A DNA stretch of 64,000 nucleotides from Fructobacillus sp. EFB-N1 (GCF_001038455.1 NZ_LDUY01000004.1:1-64000); one strand, 5' to 3'; shown: positions 25,504 through 33,567, numbered from the stretch's first letter. Made by a program: numbers and translations. Notes: generated by a model not told the origin, from the sequence alone.

Positions 25504-25581
25504 CAGAATCAAGGCGCTCCCCTTCATCCTGTCACGGTAAAATCACCGTGAATTATTCACTACCACTCCTTTCTCATTTAA

Positions 25582-25619
25582 AAGAAAAAATCGAGCACCC
25601 CAAAACGGAGCCCTCGATT
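25582..25619 (-). terminator. Riboswitch-controlled terminator after the TPP aptamer
   Basis: On the minus strand ATCGAGGGCTCCG / GGGTGCTCGAT followed by TTTTTTC, starting directly after the aptamer; this is the expression platform of a transcription-type TPP switch. Confidence 0.85.
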
Positions 25620-25720
25620 ACAAAAGTGATACGATTTCCTCCGCCGGCATTATCCGGTTCAGGTGTTCGGGTCAATGGTTTACCATCCTCTCAGTCTGTT
25701 ACACAAACTCCCCGATCGAT
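25620..25720 (-). promoter_or_regulatory. TPP riboswitch (THI element)
   Basis: The minus strand carries the canonical aptamer: GGGGAG, CTGAGAGGATGG, ACCC, CCTGAACCGGATAATGCCGG and CGGAGGAA in order, closed by CGAT/ATCG. Bound thiamine pyrophosphate would favour the following terminator and switch off thiW and the genes after it. Confidence 0.95.
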
Positions 25721-25734
25721 TTTATTCAAAATAA

Positions 25735-25762
25735 GGGCCGCCCAATTTATTGGTGCGGCCAA
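25735..25762 (-). terminator. Probable terminator downstream of the hydratase gene
   Basis: GGCCGCACCAAT / ATTGGGCGGCC on the minus strand with a T-rich tail (CCTTATTTTG). It lies about 160 nt after the FAH-family gene and just before the TPP leader. The tail is imperfect. Confidence 0.55.
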
Positions 25763-25922
25763 TTGTTGTTTACTGAAACAAACAATTTGGAACCACTAAA
25801 AAGGGTGACTGAACAATGAAGGTTATCAACATAATGGTAACCCTCATTACCCAACGAGAACGATTATACTCATTTTAGCGGAAAAAGACAACTATTCTGT
25901 CTGATATTTCAAAATTGTTTGC

Positions 25923-26744
25923 TTATTTACTAACTGCCACCACAACGTCTGCAAAATCATGGTTAAAGCTAGCTGTCCAGGTTCCTTCCGTTAGGTGTGG
26001 GGGCAATAGGAAGGTTCCTGAGGAAACTCGTTCCCCCACATGCAAGGTCTTTCCTTGCGCTGCCAATTTTTTAACTAGCCATTGCAACGATTTAAGTGGA
26101 TTACCCAAAACTTCGGCTGAACTTCCCTCAGCCACCACTTCGCCATTATGGGCCAAATAGGCCTTCACATCCTCAAATTCAGCAACGGTCAAAGATGTAC
26201 TTTCTCGTTCTGGTCCATAAACCACAAAACCGCCAACCGCTGCATCTGCCATGACTAAGTACTTGCTCAAAGATGGAAACCAGTCCGTAAACCGGGCATC
26301 AGGTACTTCCACACCAGCTGCTACAGTCGTTTTACGACGCAAATCTTCCAAAGAATCGGTAACTTGCAAGTCTTCCTTGGCCTTGAAGACCAATTCCACT
26401 TCTGCCAATGGGTCCAATAAATCGCTCTTCAACGAAAGATTGGCTGGTGACTGCACAAAATGGTTCTGCACCTGAGCCCCGTACAGTGGTTCGTTTGAAT
26501 CGAACATATCTTGAGTTTCTTGGCTAGTCAAACTGACCTTGTAACCCCCAAGTGGCTGATTTTTCAATTCCATCAATTGGTCTTGCACTGCATAGGCAGT
26601 TTGATCATTGCTGACAACCTTCTCCCATTCAGTCATCTCAAGCGGTTGACGTTCTTGATAAGCATGATAGAGGGCCTGCGCCAATTTGTCCTCTTGCTTT
26701 GCTGGTACTACCTTCACCTTGGTCTTCAATTCAGTCATTGTCAT
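25923..26744 (-). CDS. 2-keto-4-pentenoate hydratase-like protein (FAH superfamily, MhpD type)
   Basis: A 273-residue protein of the fumarylacetoacetate hydrolase superfamily. Family features: GYKVSLTSQETQDMF (about 67-81), metal-ligand acidic residues in LAEVELVF, GVEVPDARF, and VSSGTFLLP near the C-terminus. MhpD-type enzymes hydrate 2-hydroxypenta-2,4-dienoate, but lactic acid bacteria lack that catabolic pathway, so the real substrate is probably another keto acid. AAAGGAG lies 8 nt before ATG 26744. A T-box leader precedes it, so it responds to the charging of some tRNA. No pathway genes are adjacent. Confidence 0.8.
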   Translation of the reverse strand: MTMTELKTKVKVVPAKQEDKLAQALYHAYQERQPLEMTEWEKVVSNDQTAYAVQDQLMELKNQPLGGYKVSLTSQETQDMFDSNEPLYGAQVQNHFVQSPANLSLKSDLLDPLAEVELVFKAKEDLQVTDSLEDLRRKTTVAAGVEVPDARFTDWFPSLSKYLVMADAAVGGFVVYGPERESTSLTVAEFEDVKAYLAHNGEVVAEGSSAEVLGNPLKSLQWLVKKLAAQGKTLHVGERVSSGTFLLPPHLTEGTWTASFNHDFADVVVAVSK

Positions 26745-26828
26745 ATTTCATGCTCCTTTCAGTATACAAACAGCTCACGACGGTACGAAACTTCACGGTG
26801 CCCTCCTTTTCTAAAAAAATCAGCAGAT

Positions 26829-27080
26829 AAAAAAGCGCCCTCAACCACGAAAAAATCGTTGTTAAGGGCGCTTACGCACGGTATCACCTTAATTTGTTGA
26901 ACGGCAAAGTCCAACCTCAAACGTACGACCCGAAAAAGGCGATACGCCGGTTTGATAACGGTACCAACCGAGCGAGGCTTACTTCATTCAGCCCACTAGC
27001 TAAAGAATGATCGTCTTTAAGTTTGAAAACGACGCCCTTTCACCAAACAGGCGTTCTCTAATCATTTTCTCACTCAGACA
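26829..27080 (-). promoter_or_regulatory. T-box riboswitch upstream of the FAH-family hydratase
   Basis: The minus strand shows AGAGA and GGTG elements of Stem I (around 27040-27060), the T-box sequence AAGGTGATACCGTGCG (core at 26875-26888), and an 18-bp terminator stem (26833-26850 with 26856-26873) running into T6. The class is clear. The specifier codon could not be read: the lower part of Stem I (AATGAT/ATCATT) is followed by CTTTAG without the usual GAA, so I leave the amino acid open. Confidence 0.85.
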
Positions 27081-27213
27081 TTTCTTATTATCGCTTATTT
27101 TTTCTATCTGTTGATTCGTAGTCTACAACTTTATGATTGAATGTCAACCCTTTTATCATTTATTTTTAATTTAAATAAAAAAAACAAGGGTCTCCCCTCG
27201 GCTTCATTTGAAA

Positions 27214-27879
27214 TCAAAAAATATTTTGAATGTTTTGATGACCAGCTGTTAAATCATAGATTTGATTAGCTGATTGTTCAGGATGAGCTAATACCGCTGT
27301 GACAAAAGCAGCAACATCTGCTCGCGGAATTTGCAAATCTTCCTTTGGACCAGAAAAGTCGACATTCAATGAAACCTTTCCAGTACCAGCAGTGTCCAAA
27401 AGCAGCGCTGGGCGAACAATCGTATAATCCAAACCGGAATTTTGCAAATACAAATCAGCATAGTGCTTCATCATAAAGTAATGATAAATACCGGATGCAG
27501 ACCACCGACTGCGGTCATCTGCTCCAGCAGCTGAAACCATCACATAGTGGGCAACACTAGCTTTTTTGGCTGCAATCATCGTTTTAATGGCGCCGTCCAA
27601 ATCAACTTCTACCGTTCGTTCGATGCCACCCTTGCCTCCGGCACCTGCCGTGAAAACAATTTGACCAACTTGGTGGTCGATGAAAAATTGGGTCATCGCT
27701 TGTTCGTCGCTATCGAGGTCAAAATAAACTCCCTCAACACCGGCTAAATCAGCCACTGTTTGCAATTGGTCTTTATTCCGAAAGGCCGCTAAAACCTCCC
27801 GCTGATTTTTAGCTAAATCTTGAACCAAAATTTGACCAACTTTACCGTGTGCACCAATCACAAGTGTCTTTGTCATCAA
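27214..27879 (-). CDS. NAD(P)-binding atypical SDR oxidoreductase (YwnB/sugar epimerase-like)
   Basis: A 221-residue Rossmann protein with VIGAHGKVGQILVQDLAKN at the N-terminus (dinucleotide motif GxxGxxG), VFTAGAGGKGGIERTVEVD (about 74-92) and VMVSAAGADDRS (about 112-124), and the YHYFMMKHYADLYLQNSGLDYTIVRPALL region. This family (NAD(P)H-binding, YwnB-like) has poorly known substrates and is often stress-induced. The gene is 13 nt downstream of a degraded nitroreductase, on the same strand; ribosome site AGGGAG precedes ATG. Confidence 0.82.
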   Translation of the reverse strand: MMTKTLVIGAHGKVGQILVQDLAKNQREVLAAFRNKDQLQTVADLAGVEGVYFDLDSDEQAMTQFFIDHQVGQIVFTAGAGGKGGIERTVEVDLDGAIKTMIAAKKASVAHYVMVSAAGADDRSRWSASGIYHYFMMKHYADLYLQNSGLDYTIVRPALLLDTAGTGKVSLNVDFSGPKEDLQIPRADVAAFVTAVLAHPEQSANQIYDLTAGHQNIQNIF

Positions 27880-27892
27880 AATCTCCCTTCAC

Positions 27893-28546
27893 TTAATCCA
27901 AAATTGTCAAAATACTTTTCGTGTCCATGCGACCAGAACGAATTTGATTTAACAAACTATCTTCATCACGATAACCGAGCCCAACGCCCATTACAACCTG
28001 TTGGTCATCTGTTAACTTGAGCGGTGCCATTAAATCATTAGCAAATTTAACGAATTCATAGTCTGGCAAAGAATCAACACCTGCATCTTGGACCGACAGC
28101 ACCAATGCTTCTGAAAAGGCACCCCAATCAACCAATGACCAATCAGGATAATCTTTAGGCAAAGTTAAGTAAACGATTGCCTGAGCATTATAGAGGTTGG
28201 CACCTGCCTTCCCCATCATTGTACCTCAATCATCACCAATTTGTTCCTTGGTACCAGCAAACCAACCCACGATATTGGCCTTGGCGCAATCGTCCCACTC
28301 TGGAATTGGCTGATATGGCAAGACTAATTGACTCGGTGCTTGGTTCAAAACGGATTGTAAGTGTTGTGCTCGAATAGCTGCCAAGGTATTGCCAGTGGCA
28401 ATCACCACTCGGACTGGTTGCGAGTTCACAAAAGACGGTACTTTCTGTACCGTTTCAACAATCTCCTGTAGCGCTTTCGTGGAAACTTCTCAATCTTGAA
28501 ACCACCGAATGGAACTCCGACCATTCACAACAGTTTGAAAATTCAT
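27893..28546 (-). pseudogene. Nitroreductase-family protein with two in-frame TGA codons
   Basis: From ATG 28546 one continuous frame of 217 codons encodes a flavin nitroreductase: MNFQTVVNGRSSIRWFQD, VPSFVNSQPVRVVIATG, GKAGANLYNAQAIVYLTLP, LVLSVQDAGVDSLP and VMGVGLGYRD. It is broken by TGA at codon 19 (28490-28492) and codon 107 (28226-28228); the second likely replaces a TGG (Trp). No frameshift is present. Re-initiation at GTG 28429 would give only 67 residues. Loss of the N-terminal helix and of the middle makes activity unlikely. It probably formed an operon with the SDR gene downstream. Confidence 0.88.
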
Positions 28547-28712
28547 TTGGTAGGGACTCCAATTTCTTTAAATATTTGTTAGGAACATTATCTCTATTTG
28601 TTGATAATAATTCAACTTTCTCTTTGATTGGTATAGTTAATAATCATATGTGCTATTTTTAAAAATACAACAAATGGCATAAAGAAATCAGAACTGATTT
28701 TTAAAATTATTT

Positions 28713-29429
28713 GAAAGAAGAGCGCACAATTTCCTTTTTATAAGCAGATAAACTTTTATCAAATTCATAAATAATTGGTTCGCCGTTTGGAATTTCGACC
28801 TTAGTTACCTGTTCCGGTGTCAAACCCTCAATGAGCTTGGTCAAAGCTCTGACGGACGTTCCATGAGCAACAATCAAAACATCTTCTCCCGCACGCAACC
28901 GTGGCACAATCTCATCTTCAAAAAGTGGTCGAACTCGGACTTCAGTACTTTGAATATTCTCACTGAGTGGCAAAAGGCCATAAGGCACCCGTGCATAACG
29001 GCGATCAAAAGCTGGATAAGTTCGGCCATCAATGGTAACTGTTGGATCATATGCCGGCTGTTTTGGTGGCAAGACAGAATAAGACCGTCGCCAGATTTGG
29101 ACCTGCTCTTTACCATACTTGGCACGCATAGCATCCTTATCCTCACCCTGCAATATGCCATAATGGCGTTCATTTAACCGCCAAGACTTCGTTAGCGGAA
29201 TATATGATTGACCTAATTCATCTAAGATGCGATTAATGGTCATGATCGTCCGACTAAGAACTGAGCTATAGGCCCGGGAAAAATGAATCTCCTGTTTTAA
29301 AAGCGCCTGCCCGGCATCCTGTGCTTGTTTTTTGCCAGTTGCAGACAAATAAGTATCGATCCAACCATTAAAGCGGTTAGACTGGTTCCATTCACTTTGA
29401 CCGTGACGTAGTAAAACAAGTTTTGGCAT
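28713..29429 (-). CDS. gpmA: 2,3-bisphosphoglycerate-dependent phosphoglycerate mutase (GpmA)
   Basis: Glycolytic enzyme interconverting 3- and 2-phosphoglycerate, about 240 residues. The catalytic phosphohistidine is in LLRHGQSEWNQSNRFNGWIDTYLSATG, the acid/base Glu in LNERHYGILQG, and the second His in VAHGTSVRAL (usually AHGNSLRAL). The frame ends at TAA just upstream of 28707-28712. ATG 29429 is chosen because AAAGGAG lies 7 nt ahead; the open frame begins two codons earlier. Monocistronic on the minus strand. Confidence 0.93.
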
Positions 29430-29496
29430 AATCAAGCTCCTTTGCGCTCTATTTTACACCGATTCTCTTTAAGCAGGCAATGCCTTCTATAAACAA

Positions 29497-29526
29497 AATA
29501 AAAAGCCTTCAAAAGAAGACTTTTAT
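29497..29526 (-). terminator. Intrinsic terminator of pyruvate oxidase
   Basis: AAAAGTCTTC / GAAGGCTTTTT with TTTT loop on the minus strand, 20 nt after the pyruvate oxidase stop. Confidence 0.8.
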
Positions 29527-29545
29527 AATAAGTCAGCTTATACGT

Positions 29546-31369
29546 TTACCATTCAACACCGTATTCTTCAAAGAATTCTGGAAGTGTTTTCAAGTTTTGA
29601 CCATCGTATGAATCTAAAAATTCACGAACCGAACTTGGTCGTTGCAAATCAAGGTTACTGTTATAAGTTGGGTTGAGCGTTTCTTCCATGCCTTGGTCTG
29701 TTTGCTTTAATTGTAATTCTTCGACAGGCAGCGAACGGGCATCTGAAATTTTAGCTTCAATCAAGAATGGTCGACCAGCCTTCGTGACCTCAATCGCTTG
29801 ATCAAAGGCTGCTGGTAATTCACTGGCCTTGGTAACCGTCACTGATTCAACACCCATTCCCTGGGCAATCATGGCAAAGTTTTGATCAGCAAGATCAATT
29901 CCTGAATGATGCATGGCCACATCATCTTGTTCACTCTTAATAAAGTTCAACGTCTTGTTGGCCGTAATAACATTAATAATTGGCAAATCATACTTCTTCT
30001 CGGTCAGCAAATCTTGCATAATCATTGAGAAGGCACCATCACCAGCGATATTCCAAACTTGGCGACCAGGGTATGACAATTGGCCAGCCAAAGCAGCTGG
30101 TAGTCCAGAACCCATAGAAGCAAAGATGGCAGAAATCACGAACTTATTCTTTGGCGTCACATGCAAATGACGGAAGGAGTTAATGATATTATCACCAATA
30201 TCAATGGCAAAAATGGCATCCGGGTCAGCAACACGGTTAATTTCTTTGTAAATTGGTTCGGCTCGAAGCGGCTCACGAATATCATCTTGCAATTGCTTTT
30301 GGTAAGTAAACCAATTTTCCTTATCGGCACAAGCGGCCTTGAAAAATGCGGATTCTGGTGCTTGTTCACTACGGTCTAAGGCAGCCTGTACAAAAGCAGT
30401 TGCATCCGACCAGATACCCAAATCGAGGTTATGATGGCGGCCAAGCTCTGTTCGGTCGTTATCGACTTGAACGAACTTAAACGGATGAGTCGTGTACACT
30501 AATTTGGCAAATGGGAAATCAGCCCCAATGGCAATCAACAAATCAGCGCTCGCCATGATTTCATCGGCAGCCTTTGAGGCAGCACGGTTGGCCATGCCCA
30601 AGTTTCCTGCATAGCTTTCATCAACATAGCCTTTTGCCAAACCGGTCATAACCAAAGGAATTTGCAATTTCTTTGATAATTCAATCAGGGCGTCACCACC
30701 TTCTTGAATTCCACGACCAACGTGAATAACTGGTCGCTTGGCTTCCTTAACCAATGCTAAGAATTGATCAACTTCGGCAGCGGTTGGTTCTGGCTGTGGC
30801 GTCTTTTTATCATCTGTGGATCCATGGGAACCATAAGCGATATCTGGAATTTGTTCGTAGCCCAAGTCGTTTGGAATAATCACCGTTGCGACACCCTGAT
30901 GCTTGTAGGCTTCACGAATGGCCTGATCGACCACGTGTGGCAAACTTTCAGCCGTCATGACAGTTCGGCAATAAACGGATACATCTTCAAAGATTGGATC
31001 TTCGTTGAATTCTTGGAAAAAGTGTGAGTTCATAACCGCGCGTGGCGTTTGACCAACAAGAGCCAAAACAGGTGCATGGTCCTCCTTGGCATCATAAAGA
31101 CCCGTTAACAAGTTTGTGGCTCCAGGTCCAGCCGATCCGAAGGCAACGCCGATTTTACCTGTGAGTTTAGCATCCGCTGCGGCTGCCAAAGCACCAACTT
31201 GTTCATGGCGAACTTGAATATAGTGAATTTGTTCTTTTCGCTCTGCGAGGGCTGCCATGGTGGAGTTAAACGAACCCCCAGGATAGCCAAAGAGGTGATC
31301 AACACCCCAATCTTCAAGCACCTTTAACATTGCGATGCTTGCTGGAACTGTGTTTCCTGTTACTGACAT
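29546..31369 (-). CDS. poxB: Pyruvate oxidase (acetyl-phosphate forming)
   Basis: A 607-residue TPP- and FAD-dependent enzyme turning pyruvate, phosphate and O2 into acetyl phosphate, CO2 and H2O2. N-terminal TPP (PYR) domain with the catalytic Glu region HEQVGALAAAADAKL and GSAGPGATNLLTGLYDAKED; middle FAD domain; C-terminal PP domain with GDGAFSMIMQDLLTEKKYDLPIINVITANKTLNF (the GDG...N Mg-TPP motif). Length matches Lactobacillus plantarum POX (603). ATG follows AGGAGA. A strong promoter with a palindrome over the -35 box lies upstream, so expression is probably regulated by oxygen or another signal. Could also be named spxB. Confidence 0.93.
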   Translation of the reverse strand: MSVTGNTVPASIAMLKVLEDWGVDHLFGYPGGSFNSTMAALAERKEQIHYIQVRHEQVGALAAAADAKLTGKIGVAFGSAGPGATNLLTGLYDAKEDHAPVLALVGQTPRAVMNSHFFQEFNEDPIFEDVSVYCRTVMTAESLPHVVDQAIREAYKHQGVATVIIPNDLGYEQIPDIAYGSHGSTDDKKTPQPEPTAAEVDQFLALVKEAKRPVIHVGRGIQEGGDALIELSKKLQIPLVMTGLAKGYVDESYAGNLGMANRAASKAADEIMASADLLIAIGADFPFAKLVYTTHPFKFVQVDNDRTELGRHHNLDLGIWSDATAFVQAALDRSEQAPESAFFKAACADKENWFTYQKQLQDDIREPLRAEPIYKEINRVADPDAIFAIDIGDNIINSFRHLHVTPKNKFVISAIFASMGSGLPAALAGQLSYPGRQVWNIAGDGAFSMIMQDLLTEKKYDLPIINVITANKTLNFIKSEQDDVAMHHSGIDLADQNFAMIAQGMGVESVTVTKASELPAAFDQAIEVTKAGRPFLIEAKISDARSLPVEELQLKQTDQGMEETLNPTYNSNLDLQRPSSVREFLDSYDGQNLKTLPEFFEEYGVEW

Positions 31370-31402
31370 AAGACATCTCCTGTTCTACTTTGCTATAGCC
31401 AT

Positions 31403-31432
31403 ATTATAACCTTGTTTTACAAAGATGTAAAA
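31403..31432 (-). promoter_or_regulatory. Promoter of pyruvate oxidase with overlapping palindromic operator
   Basis: On the minus strand TTTACA (31426-31431), a 17-bp spacer and TATAAT (31403-31408) form a near-consensus promoter about 35-60 nt ahead of the start. A perfect 7-bp inverted repeat TTTTACA-TCTT-TGTAAAA (31415-31432) covers the -35 box and the spacer, as a repressor site would. The regulator is not identified; the half-site TACA/TGTA recalls CopY/BlaI-type boxes but with a longer centre. Confidence 0.65.
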
Positions 31433-31503
31433 GATTTTGCGCAGTTGTAACATTCAACAGACAATTATTAATAAAAAGATGCCTAATGCTGATTTGCCAG
31501 CGA

Positions 31504-31764
31504 TTATACCAACGTCACCTTCACCATAGTTTTGGACTTCAAAGCCGTAATCAGTCCTTCCAAATCTTTCACCCGCCGTCTGGGAACGGTTAAGATTTGA
31601 CGAGAAATGGTTGAGCGACCAACTTGATTCCACTCAAAGAAAAAATTAACTTGTCCGGCATACCGCTGGTCCACCACTCGCAATTCGTAAACAGTATTTT
31701 TAGCCCGTTTAAATAATGGTGTCATTTCCTTTAAAATTTCAGTTATCAATTCATTTTCGACCAT
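31504..31764 (-). CDS. Small protein of an SOS-polymerase operon, family not recognised
   Basis: An 86-residue soluble protein starting MVENELITEILKEMTPLF, with an amphipathic N-terminal helix, a likely beta-rich middle (YELRVVDQRYAGQVNFFFEW) and a C-terminal helix (VKDLEGLITAL) before KVTLV. I do not recognise a named family. Its ATG overlaps the end of the YolD-like gene by 14 nt, so translation is coupled, and the whole unit sits behind a LexA-controlled promoter. A role with the Y-family polymerase is inferred only from this arrangement. The preceding five codons (MWRLI) lack a ribosome site. Confidence 0.72.
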   Translation of the reverse strand: MVENELITEILKEMTPLFKRAKNTVYELRVVDQRYAGQVNFFFEWNQVGRSTISRQILTVPRRRVKDLEGLITALKSKTMVKVTLV

Positions 31765-32149
31765 GATTAACCTCCACAAACTGCAAGTCTTCCCAATTTT
31801 TTGGTTCTCTGTCTAAGTAAAAACCATCCGCAAAAAAGCCTGTTACCCGGCCAACTTCTACAGGACTGGCCCGGCCTTCGATATCGAAACTGTTCGCTTG
31901 GACAACCAATCGTTGTGAATTCCGATAAGCCAAAGCAACCACCTGCTGCATTTGCTCATACGACATGGCCTCATGCAACTTCGTCTGATCTGCCTGGTCT
32001 TGATCCGTTTTCTGATTTTTCAATCCCGCAGTATGATCCGAAAGAAAAAAGCCATTCCACTTGACCTTCCCTCGCTCGCGATAATCATGGTCAAAGTAGC
32101 CAGTGACGGTCGCTAACCAGTCTGGATTAGCAGAAAAATTCTTACTCAT
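31751..32149 (-). CDS. YolD-like protein associated with a Y-family DNA polymerase
   Basis: About 132 residues starting at ATG 32149 (ribosome site GGGGGGA inside the end of the polymerase gene). The segment KWNGFFLSDHTAGLKNQ (about residues 30-46) is the YolD signature. The second half (EAMSYEQMQQVVALAYRNSQRLVVQANSFDIEGR) resembles the DNA/RNA-binding part. YolD proteins occur with UvrX/YqjW-type polymerases and are thought to act as UmuD-like partners; this is family knowledge, not shown here. It overlaps the polymerase gene by 8 nt and ends with TGA inside the start of the next gene. Confidence 0.78.
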   Translation of the reverse strand: MSKNFSANPDWLATVTGYFDHDYRERGKVKWNGFFLSDHTAGLKNQKTDQDQADQTKLHEAMSYEQMQQVVALAYRNSQRLVVQANSFDIEGRASPVEVGRVTGFFADGFYLDREPKNWEDLQFVEVNHGRK

Positions 32150-33479
32150 AAGCATTCCCCCCATTATGGCCCCCAACCAAATTAGCCCGGCTAATCGCCG
32201 TAGCCCCTTTTTCTAGCGAAATTGAACGGACCAGGCTCGCCGCCCCAAAGCGACGACGAATTTGGTCAACAACCGTATCAACCGGATCTTCCTCCTGGTC
32301 AGTTGGACTAGGAGCCTTGTCAAAGAGTGAAATTTCTTGCACGCTTTCACTCGATAAGCCGGAAAAAGAAATCCCAATATAGCGAACTGGGTCACCCGAC
32401 CAATTTTCCTGAAAAATGCGCTTCAAAACGGCCATCAAGGTTTGACTACGATTTGTTGGCTCGATGCGAATGGTCTGGTGCAGGCCCGTTTTAGGATTGT
32501 GGCGGGTGTTAAAAGCGATTCCTTGGTCAGCATAACCCAAGTAAAGTGATGCCAGGGTTGCTTGTTGTTGGTGCGCCCGGAGGCGACTTGCTACTTGATC
32601 TGCCATTTCTTGCACCACCACTTGGATGGCCGCTGCATCATGGTAATTTTCTGGTAAAACTTGTGAGTTCCCATAGGACTTATCTTTTGGCGTAATCTTT
32701 TCTGTCAAATCAGACCGGTCAATGCCCCAGGCCAAGGCATAAAGTTGCTCACCCATTAGTCCCAGCCGTTCTTTGAGAACATATGGGTTTTGTTTGGCTA
32801 AATCGCCAATGCTTGCAATGCCCCACCGCTGCAATTTTTGTGCCGTTTGTGACCCAATACTCCAAACATGACCAAAGTTTGTCACGGGCCACAACTTTTT
32901 CGATACGTCCTCATAGTGCCACTCAGCCAGCAGGTGTGGCGCCTTTTTCGCTTCTAAATCCAAGGCTAATTTGGCTAAAACCGGACTATCCCCGATGCCA
33001 ACTGAAAGGTAAATCCCCATTTCGGCCAGGACTTGCCGTTGAATTTTTTGCGCAACTTCTCTTGGGCTCTTGCCAAAGAGGTGCCAAAAATCAGTGATAT
33101 CTAAAATTGATTCATCAATGGAATATGGTAACAAGTGGTCATCGTCAACGTATTGTTGGTAGATGGCATTAATCACTAAGTTTTTTTTGATATAAAGGTT
33201 CATCCGCGGCTCCGCCTTGATTAGGCCAGGAACATCTGGAACATCCTTTTGTCTGGTAACGTTGGAAATCCCCAGTCGCTTCTTAGCCATTGGCGATGAG
33301 GCCAGCACTAACCCCCCGGTATCATTTTCCTGGTGTGACATCACTACCAGCATGGCCTTCAGCGGATTTAACCCTCGTTCAACCGCTTCGCAACTGGCAT
33401 AAAAGCTTTTTGAATCGATTAGAAAGACAACCCGCCGCTCTTCACTTTGATAAATTTTTGAAAAATCATTAGTCGTCAT
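32142..33479 (-). CDS. uvrX: UvrX/DinB-like Y-family DNA polymerase, SOS-controlled
   Basis: A 445-residue translesion polymerase. The palm carries the catalytic acids in VVFLIDSKSFYASCEAVERG and YSIDESILDITDF; the thumb has SIGSQTAQKLQRWGIASIGDLA; the little finger domain covers about residues 250-370; QEISLFD near 400 matches a beta-clamp binding motif. ATG 33479 follows AGGAGG; the open frame upstream runs through promoter DNA. A LexA box lies in the promoter spacer, and two small genes overlap downstream, giving a damage-inducible cassette. Nearer to UvrX/YqjW than to chromosomal DinB judging from the YolD partner. Confidence 0.9.
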   Translation of the reverse strand: MTTNDFSKIYQSEERRVVFLIDSKSFYASCEAVERGLNPLKAMLVVMSHQENDTGGLVLASSPMAKKRLGISNVTRQKDVPDVPGLIKAEPRMNLYIKKNLVINAIYQQYVDDDHLLPYSIDESILDITDFWHLFGKSPREVAQKIQRQVLAEMGIYLSVGIGDSPVLAKLALDLEAKKAPHLLAEWHYEDVSKKLWPVTNFGHVWSIGSQTAQKLQRWGIASIGDLAKQNPYVLKERLGLMGEQLYALAWGIDRSDLTEKITPKDKSYGNSQVLPENYHDAAAIQVVVQEMADQVASRLRAHQQQATLASLYLGYADQGIAFNTRHNPKTGLHQTIRIEPTNRSQTLMAVLKRIFQENWSGDPVRYIGISFSGLSSESVQEISLFDKAPSPTDQEEDPVDTVVDQIRRRFGAASLVRSISLEKGATAISRANLVGGHNGGNAYE

Positions 33480-33510
33480 CCGACGGATTCCTCCTGTTAA
33501 GTCTGTTTTT

Positions 33511-33539
33511 ATTATACGAACAGATGTTCGCTTTAGCAA
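33511..33539 (-). promoter_or_regulatory. LexA-controlled promoter of the polymerase cassette
   Basis: On the minus strand TTGCTA (33534-33539), 17-bp spacer and TATAAT (33511-33516). The spacer contains CGAACATCTGTTCG (33517-33530), a perfect inverted repeat CGAAC-N4-GTTCG that fits the Gram-positive LexA/DinR box. LexA bound there would block RNA polymerase. Confidence 0.92.
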
Positions 33540-33567
33540 GAAAAAAATCAGTAAAAATTTGCTAAGA

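Noticed and set aside
28226-28492. UGA read as Trp (alternative code) to explain TGA in the nitroreductase and XRE genes
   Set aside because: Intact genes rnhB, rbgA, recO and the YolD-like gene end in TGA at conserved positions overlapping the next start, so TGA is a true stop here.
31415-31432. CopY-type cop box upstream of pyruvate oxidase
   Set aside because: Cop boxes are TACA-N2-TGTA; here the centre is four bases, so assignment to CopY is not justified.
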